5,653 bases of DNA, taken from assembly GCA_016296565.1 (NCBI GenBank), contig JAEDJB010000115.1:1-5653 (forward strand), read 5' to 3'. Both the position numbers and the translations under genes were made by a program. This DNA is from Oscillospiraceae bacterium. Its GTDB lineage: Bacteria; Bacillota; Clostridia; Oscillospirales; Oscillospiraceae. Positions 5,514-5,653 of this stretch are shown here, piece by piece. Under the pieces are notes generated by a model. The model saw only the letters and a list, made by a program, of their open reading frames with translations, searched no databases and had not been told where the DNA came from. Numbering within the stretch: position 1 is the stretch's first letter; each line of letters starts with the position of its first letter.

Positions 5514-5653
5514 TCAATTGTCATCACTGGCCAGGGACAGGCCCATCATAGCCAGCTTGTTAATTACTTCTTCCAGAGACTTCCGGCCCAGATTACGAAC
5601 CTTCATCATCTCGTCCTCGGTCTTGGAGATCAAGTCCTCAACGGTGTTGATGT
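5514..5653 (-). CDS. rpoA: DNA-directed RNA polymerase subunit alpha, C-terminal fragment (5' part outside window)
   Basis: The last 45 residues of alpha, ending in TGA at 5514-5516. They read [18 protein letters not shown], then [15 protein letters not shown], then [12 protein letters not shown]. This is the end of the alpha C-terminal domain with its helix-hairpin-helix-like DNA-binding fold. The GRKS loop aligns with E. coli G296-S299, which takes part in UP-element and activator contacts. The gene enters from the right edge and is followed by rplQ after 52 nt, the standard order. Confidence 0.98.
   Translation of the reverse strand, partial: INTVEDLISKTEDEMMKVRNLGRKSLEEVINKLAMMGLSLASDDN

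Noticed and set aside
1..5653. Mobile elements, CRISPR repeats, tRNA or rRNA genes, phage or defence genes
   Set aside because: I looked for transposase motifs, terminal repeats, regularly spaced repeats and tRNA-like folds on both strands and saw none.

Overview
This window is almost entirely minus-strand coding and comes from a GC-rich member of the Firmicutes, most likely a gut Clostridia/Oscillospiraceae-type bacterium. The basis is RpoB and ribosomal protein L17 sequences that resemble Bacillus/Clostridium homologues by eye, the absence of the large lineage insertions seen in E. coli RpoB, AGGAGG-type ribosome binding sites, and strongly GC-ending codons. The genus cannot be fixed from the sequence alone.

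Layout in the direction of transcription (right to left): the last 45 residues of rpoA (RNA polymerase alpha, 5514-5653); a short gap with a small hairpin; rplQ (L17, 5120-5461); a textbook intrinsic terminator (5071-5107); a promoter with an extended -10 (5011-5039); an AzoR-like flavodoxin-fold NAD(P)H oxidoreductase (4385-4978); a cytidylate-kinase-like P-loop protein starting at GTG (3753-4346); a strong symmetrical hairpin (3673-3704); a near-consensus sigma-A promoter with an A-rich upstream tract (3595-3652); a leader of about 217 nt containing several GC-rich hairpins; and rpoB (RNA polymerase beta, 1-3371), which runs off the left edge before its C-terminal end.

Functionally the window joins the end of the alpha operon (rpoA-rplQ) to the start of the beta operon (rpoB, presumably followed by rpoC). 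A two-gene accessory unit, a redox flavoprotein plus a nucleotide-kinase-like protein, lies between them. In the common bacterial arrangement rpoB follows rplJ-rplL. Here it does not, and it appears to have its own promoter and a structured leader. The points most worth following up are this gene order, a roughly 49-residue insertion near the C-terminal end of RpoB, and the rpoB leader. I see no phage, CRISPR, IS element or obviously new defence or biosynthetic system. Most of the window is core housekeeping sequence.
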